The notes beneath the pieces were generated by a model, which worked only from the letters and a program-made list of their open reading frames with translations, was not told where the DNA came from and made no database searches. The position numbers and the translations under genes are program-made. 9,002 bases of DNA from Bdellovibrionales bacterium (GTDB lineage Bacteria; Bdellovibrionota; Bdellovibrionia; Bdellovibrionales; UBA1609). Each line of letters begins with the position of its first letter. The stretch's first letter is position 1. Shown here piece by piece: positions 6,271-9,002 of this stretch. The DNA lies in contig JAGRAB010000040.1 of assembly GCA_020435085.1 (NCBI GenBank), positions 1 through 9,002 of the forward strand. The letters are read 5' to 3'.

Positions 6271-6927
6271 TTGAAAAGTTTTGTATTTGGTCACACCGTC
6301 AATCAGCTTCCCATTATGGCCTATGAATTTGGAACAAAAGGACCAAAAGTACTTATTTTAGGTGGCGTCCATGGCGATGAAATTGAAGGGGTTCAAGCGG
6401 CTTCGGCCCTTTTGCATCGATTTGCCACCAATTTTAGCTATCGCCTTCAGTTAACTATTTGCCCTCAATTTAACTACGAAGGGGTCCTTGCAGCAAAACG
6501 AAAAAACCCAAATAATGTGGATCTCAATCGAAATCTACCTACTAATGATTGGACATCTGACGTTGCCCAAGAAAAGTATGATCCGGGGAAAGAAGCAAAT
6601 AGTGAACCAGAAAATCAAGCCTTGGTTCAATGGTTAGAAGCTCATCACCCCTCCTTGATTATTAGTCTTCACTCTTGGAAACCCATGCTCAATACCAATG
6701 GCAACTGCCAAATGGAGGCAGAAGTCATTTCAAAACTCACTGGGTATGAAGTCCATGACTCCATTGGATACCCAACACCAGGGTGCCTTGGCACTTACTG
6801 TGGCCTTGAACGAGATATGCCCACCATCACATACGAACTCGAGCGAGGAATGCCAATAAAACCTATTATTAAAAAACATGTCCCAGCAATACTAGAAGCT
6901 CTCAAAGTAACAGAAGAAAGACGTTAA
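6271..6927 (+). CDS. mpaA: MpaA-like murein tripeptide amidase (M14 zinc carboxypeptidase family)
   Basis: Predicted to cleave the gamma-D-Glu-meso-DAP bond of murein tripeptide, freeing meso-DAP during cell-wall recycling in the cytoplasm. Zinc ligands are visible as GGVHGDE (His34, Glu37) and ISLHSW (His134). Further M14/MpaA features are NPNNVDLNRNLP (79-90), the SEPENQAL stretch (111-118) resembling SEPETQAL of E. coli MpaA, GYPTPGCLGTYC (166-177), and the likely catalytic Glu189 in TYELERG. At 218 residues it is somewhat shorter than E. coli MpaA. There is no signal peptide. The start is TTG with GAGG upstream; the next ATG (6316) would remove the GHTVNQLPI segment that matches the family N-terminus. 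It runs 2 bases from dapD. An M14 aspartoacylase/desuccinylase-like role is the main alternative. Confidence 0.8.
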   Translation: MKSFVFGHTVNQLPIMAYEFGTKGPKVLILGGVHGDEIEGVQAASALLHRFATNFSYRLQLTICPQFNYEGVLAAKRKNPNNVDLNRNLPTNDWTSDVAQEKYDPGKEANSEPENQALVQWLEAHHPSLIISLHSWKPMLNTNGNCQMEAEVISKLTGYEVHDSIGYPTPGCLGTYCGLERDMPTITYELERGMPIKPIIKKHVPAILEALKVTEERR

Positions 6928-6929
6928 AA

Positions 6930-7760
6930 ATGGAAAACTTAAAACAAACGATTGAAACGATTTGGTCTGAGGCTTCCTCTTTAGATTTTACTCAGTTGAG
7001 TTCTGAATACACACAAGCGATCTTACAAGCGATTGATCTTCTCGATAGTGGCCAACAACGCGTCTGTGAAAAACAAGCGAATGGCCAGTGGATTGTTCAT
7101 CAATGGCTTAAGCAAGCTATTCTGCTTTATTTTCGCATTCAAAAAATGAACTCTATTCAAGCTGGTGATCTTCAGTTTTTTGATAAAATTCCACTAAAAA
7201 CCTGGAGACCTGAAGACGGCGTTCGCGTTGTTCCCCACGCCCTTGTTCGTAAAGGAGCTTTTGTCGAAAAGGGGGCTATTCTTATGCCCAGTTACACAAA
7301 CATTGGAGCCTACGTAAGCTCTGGTACAATGGTCGACACGTGGGCAACAGTGGGCTCTTGTGCACAAATTGGAAAAAATGTTCACCTTTCTGGTGGCGTA
7401 GGTATTGGTGGAGTTTTAGAGCCTGTGCAAGCCGCTCCAGTGATTATTGAAGACAACGCCTTTATTGGAAGTCGATGCATTGTTGTGGAAGGTGTTGTCG
7501 TTGAAGAAGGAGCTGTTTTGGGGGCCGGAGTGACGATCACCGCCAGTACCCCGATCTTAGATGTTACTGGAAGCGATGTCAGAGTAACAAAAGGTCGCAT
7601 TCCTAAAAACTCCGTTGTCATTCCGGGAACTCGCATGAAGTCTTTCCCAGCAGGAGAGTTTGGAACCCCTTGTGCTCTCATTATTGGTCAACGCAATGAA
7701 TCCACTGATAAAAAAACTTCACTCACGGATGCATTAAGAGAACATGAAGTTTCTGTTTAA
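6930..7760 (+). CDS. dapD: 2,3,4,5-tetrahydropyridine-2,6-dicarboxylate N-succinyltransferase
   Basis: Transfers succinyl from succinyl-CoA to tetrahydrodipicolinate in the succinylase route to meso-DAP and lysine; the family acts as cytosolic trimers. Its 276 residues match E. coli DapD (274). An alpha-helical N-terminal domain (1-95) precedes a left-handed beta-helix of hexapeptide repeats (about 100-230). The signature GTMVDTWATVGSCAQIGKNV (132-151), containing Asp136, and the following HLSGGVGIGGVLEP (152-165) are nearly identical to E. coli. The position aligned to E. coli Glu189 is Ile184, while the nearby Glu187 (VVEG) is kept. The C-terminal part (ASTPILDVTG, GTRMKSFP) differs from the proteobacterial type. 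It starts 2 bases after the mpaA-like stop with only a weak AAGAAAG upstream, so coupling to the upstream gene is likely. Confidence 0.96.
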   Translation: MENLKQTIETIWSEASSLDFTQLSSEYTQAILQAIDLLDSGQQRVCEKQANGQWIVHQWLKQAILLYFRIQKMNSIQAGDLQFFDKIPLKTWRPEDGVRVVPHALVRKGAFVEKGAILMPSYTNIGAYVSSGTMVDTWATVGSCAQIGKNVHLSGGVGIGGVLEPVQAAPVIIEDNAFIGSRCIVVEGVVVEEGAVLGAGVTITASTPILDVTGSDVRVTKGRIPKNSVVIPGTRMKSFPAGEFGTPCALIIGQRNESTDKKTSLTDALREHEVSV

Positions 7761-7788
7761 GTAGTAGACGATGAATTATCAACAACTC

Positions 7789-9002
7789 TTAACGTCGTAA
7801 TGCTTCTGTTGGTGACATTTTTAAAAGCGAACGTACTGGCATGGATGTACCAATCCATGCAAATAAAAGTGAAACACCAAGAACTACTAATACTGTCCAT
7901 GGGTACACTCGCGCAGGAATCGTTTGGTCATAATAAATACTTGGCAAAACATCTGGTGGGAAATATTGAAGATAAAGACTTAAAATAATTCCAATACTTC
8001 GTCCCACAACAATTCCCGACCCTGCTAAGATAAACCCTATCCCTGAAAATAATTTTCTCGCGTTTGCAGCCGACATCCCCATCGTCATAAGAATACCAAA
8101 ATCAGAACTTTTTTGTGAAATTAAAAGCACAAGAGCTGAGACAATTGAAAATCCAGTAATTAAAACAGCTAATGAAAGAAATGTGGTCATTGAAATTTTC
8201 TCAAGTCTCAAAGCAAAAAACAAGGCTTCATTACGCGTTTCCCAAGTAGAAACGATAAAGTCATTTTTTGATTTCCATGAACTCAGCCAATGCTGCACCT
8301 TAGTGGGCTGTGGCAATCGTAGTTCTATTTGATTTTTAAGTGATGAGGCTTTTTGTAAAAAAGGAAGTCCTTTATCTTTATTAAAGAAAATCATTGTTGA
8401 GTCAATATTTGCAAGTCTTGTATATATAATTGAGGCCACCTTTACTTTTTGATAAATGGTCTCTACCCCAGGAGGCAACAATAAAGACTCTGGAGGAATC
8501 AATAGAATTTCATCCCCTTCAAAAATTTCTAGTTTTCGTGCTAAGTCTACTCCAACAGCAACTTCATTAGTCCCTAACTCAAACTCGGTCTGTGAGGCCT
8601 CAGCACTTTCTCTTCGTTCAGGTTTTCTCGAATTCAATTGATCCACTCTTTGAAAAAAATCTTTAAGATCTTTCTGAGGATAGCCTTTAACAACAGCTCC
8701 CCCAAAAAGGCCTTCATAAGTTCTTAAAATGACATCTTGCTTTGAGACCTCTGCAACAGAGATAAACTCAGGATGATTTTTTTTTAGTTCACGAGAAAGT
8801 TCTTGAATTTGAAAAGCTCCTTCCTCTCCTAAAACCTTAGGTTCAATAACAATGTGTGGTTCCACGCCAAACATTCGAGTGCGAATCGTTTCGTTAAACC
8901 CGTTCATAATTGATGTCACAAGAATAAGCCCTGCAACCCCCACAGTCACACTTCCAATAGAAATCCATGAAATCGTTTTAACTAACGCACCAGATCTTTT
9001 TG
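7789..9002 (-). CDS. LolC/LolE-family lipoprotein-releasing ABC permease (5' end cut by window)
   Basis: Inner-membrane permease of the LolCDE/FtsX-MacB superfamily, which pulls outer-membrane lipoproteins out of the inner membrane using LolD ATP hydrolysis. The frame stays open to the right edge: codons before the GTG at 8949 read KRSGALVKTISWISIGS, joining TVGVAGLILVTSIMNGF. That is the classic first membrane helix of LolC/E, so 8949 is not the start and only the extreme N-terminus is missing (403 residues visible). A periplasmic domain follows (about 20-245 in GTG-based numbering). After it come the FtsX-type helices (about 255-277, 301-328, 349-370), LEKISM, the MGMS loop, and the terminal PTEALRR. 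LolC and LolE cannot be told apart here. The lolD partner is not in the window. The gene converges on dapD, 28 bases apart. Confidence 0.9.
   Translation of the reverse strand, partial: KRSGALVKTISWISIGSVTVGVAGLILVTSIMNGFNETIRTRMFGVEPHIVIEPKVLGEEGAFQIQELSRELKKNHPEFISVAEVSKQDVILRTYEGLFGGAVVKGYPQKDLKDFFQRVDQLNSRKPERRESAEASQTEFELGTNEVAVGVDLARKLEIFEGDEILLIPPESLLLPPGVETIYQKVKVASIIYTRLANIDSTMIFFNKDKGLPFLQKASSLKNQIELRLPQPTKVQHWLSSWKSKNDFIVSTWETRNEALFFALRLEKISMTTFLSLAVLITGFSIVSALVLLISQKSSDFGILMTMGMSAANARKLFSGIGFILAGSGIVVGRSIGIILSLYLQYFPPDVLPSIYYDQTIPARVYPWTVLVVLGVSLLFAWIGTSMPVRSLLKMSPTEALRR

Noticed and set aside
7382..7681. Minus-strand ORF of 99 codons
   Set aside because: Mirror of the hexapeptide-repeat region of dapD; its Pro/Thr-rich repeats are a by-product of the repeats on the other strand.
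1..9002. CRISPR array, insertion sequence, toxin-antitoxin or phage genes
   Set aside because: No regularly spaced repeats, transposase or integrase motifs, or small toxin-like gene pairs were found on either strand.

Overview
This window is dense bacterial chromosome, moderately AT-rich, with short intergenic gaps, overlapping genes and no visible mobile genes. The organism is Gram-negative: it has a LolC/LolE-type permease (outer-membrane lipoprotein sorting) and makes meso-diaminopimelate by the succinylase branch (DapD). The lineage cannot be fixed from sequence alone. A Bdellovibrionota-like or other 'delta'-type bacterium is only my guess.

Layout. Positions 1-180 (minus strand) hold the 5' half of a tRNA-Leu that runs off the left edge. 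A second tRNA-Leu 5' half follows, whose tRNA identity stops at the anticodon loop; the spacer between them is rich in inverted repeats. On the plus strand, a five-helix membrane protein (241-1035) overlaps a CBS-less IMP dehydrogenase/GMP reductase-family enzyme (1019-2068) by 17 bases. A 247-base gap with several hairpins ends in a strong rho-independent terminator (2281-2317). Next is a tight minus-strand operon, transcribed lysC (aspartate kinase) -> lysA (diaminopimelate decarboxylase) -> an aldehyde dehydrogenase of the succinate-semialdehyde type. Divergent from it on the plus strand are an MpaA-like murein-peptide amidase and dapD, 2 bases apart. The right end is a convergent LolC/LolE-family permease gene, cut by the window edge.

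How the genes fit together. The centre (2316-7760) is a lysine/meso-DAP module. LysC makes aspartyl phosphate, DapD performs the succinylation step toward meso-DAP, and LysA converts meso-DAP to lysine. The MpaA-like enzyme is predicted to release meso-DAP from murein tripeptide, so a salvage enzyme sits beside the biosynthetic ones. The aldehyde dehydrogenase is translationally coupled to lysA, but its role there is unknown.

Nothing here is clearly a new defence or mobile system. The best items for a second look are the broken tRNA-Leu copy and its palindromes, the mpaA-dapD pairing, the lysA-coupled dehydrogenase, the IMPDH/GMPR assignment and the hairpin-rich gap at 2069-2315.
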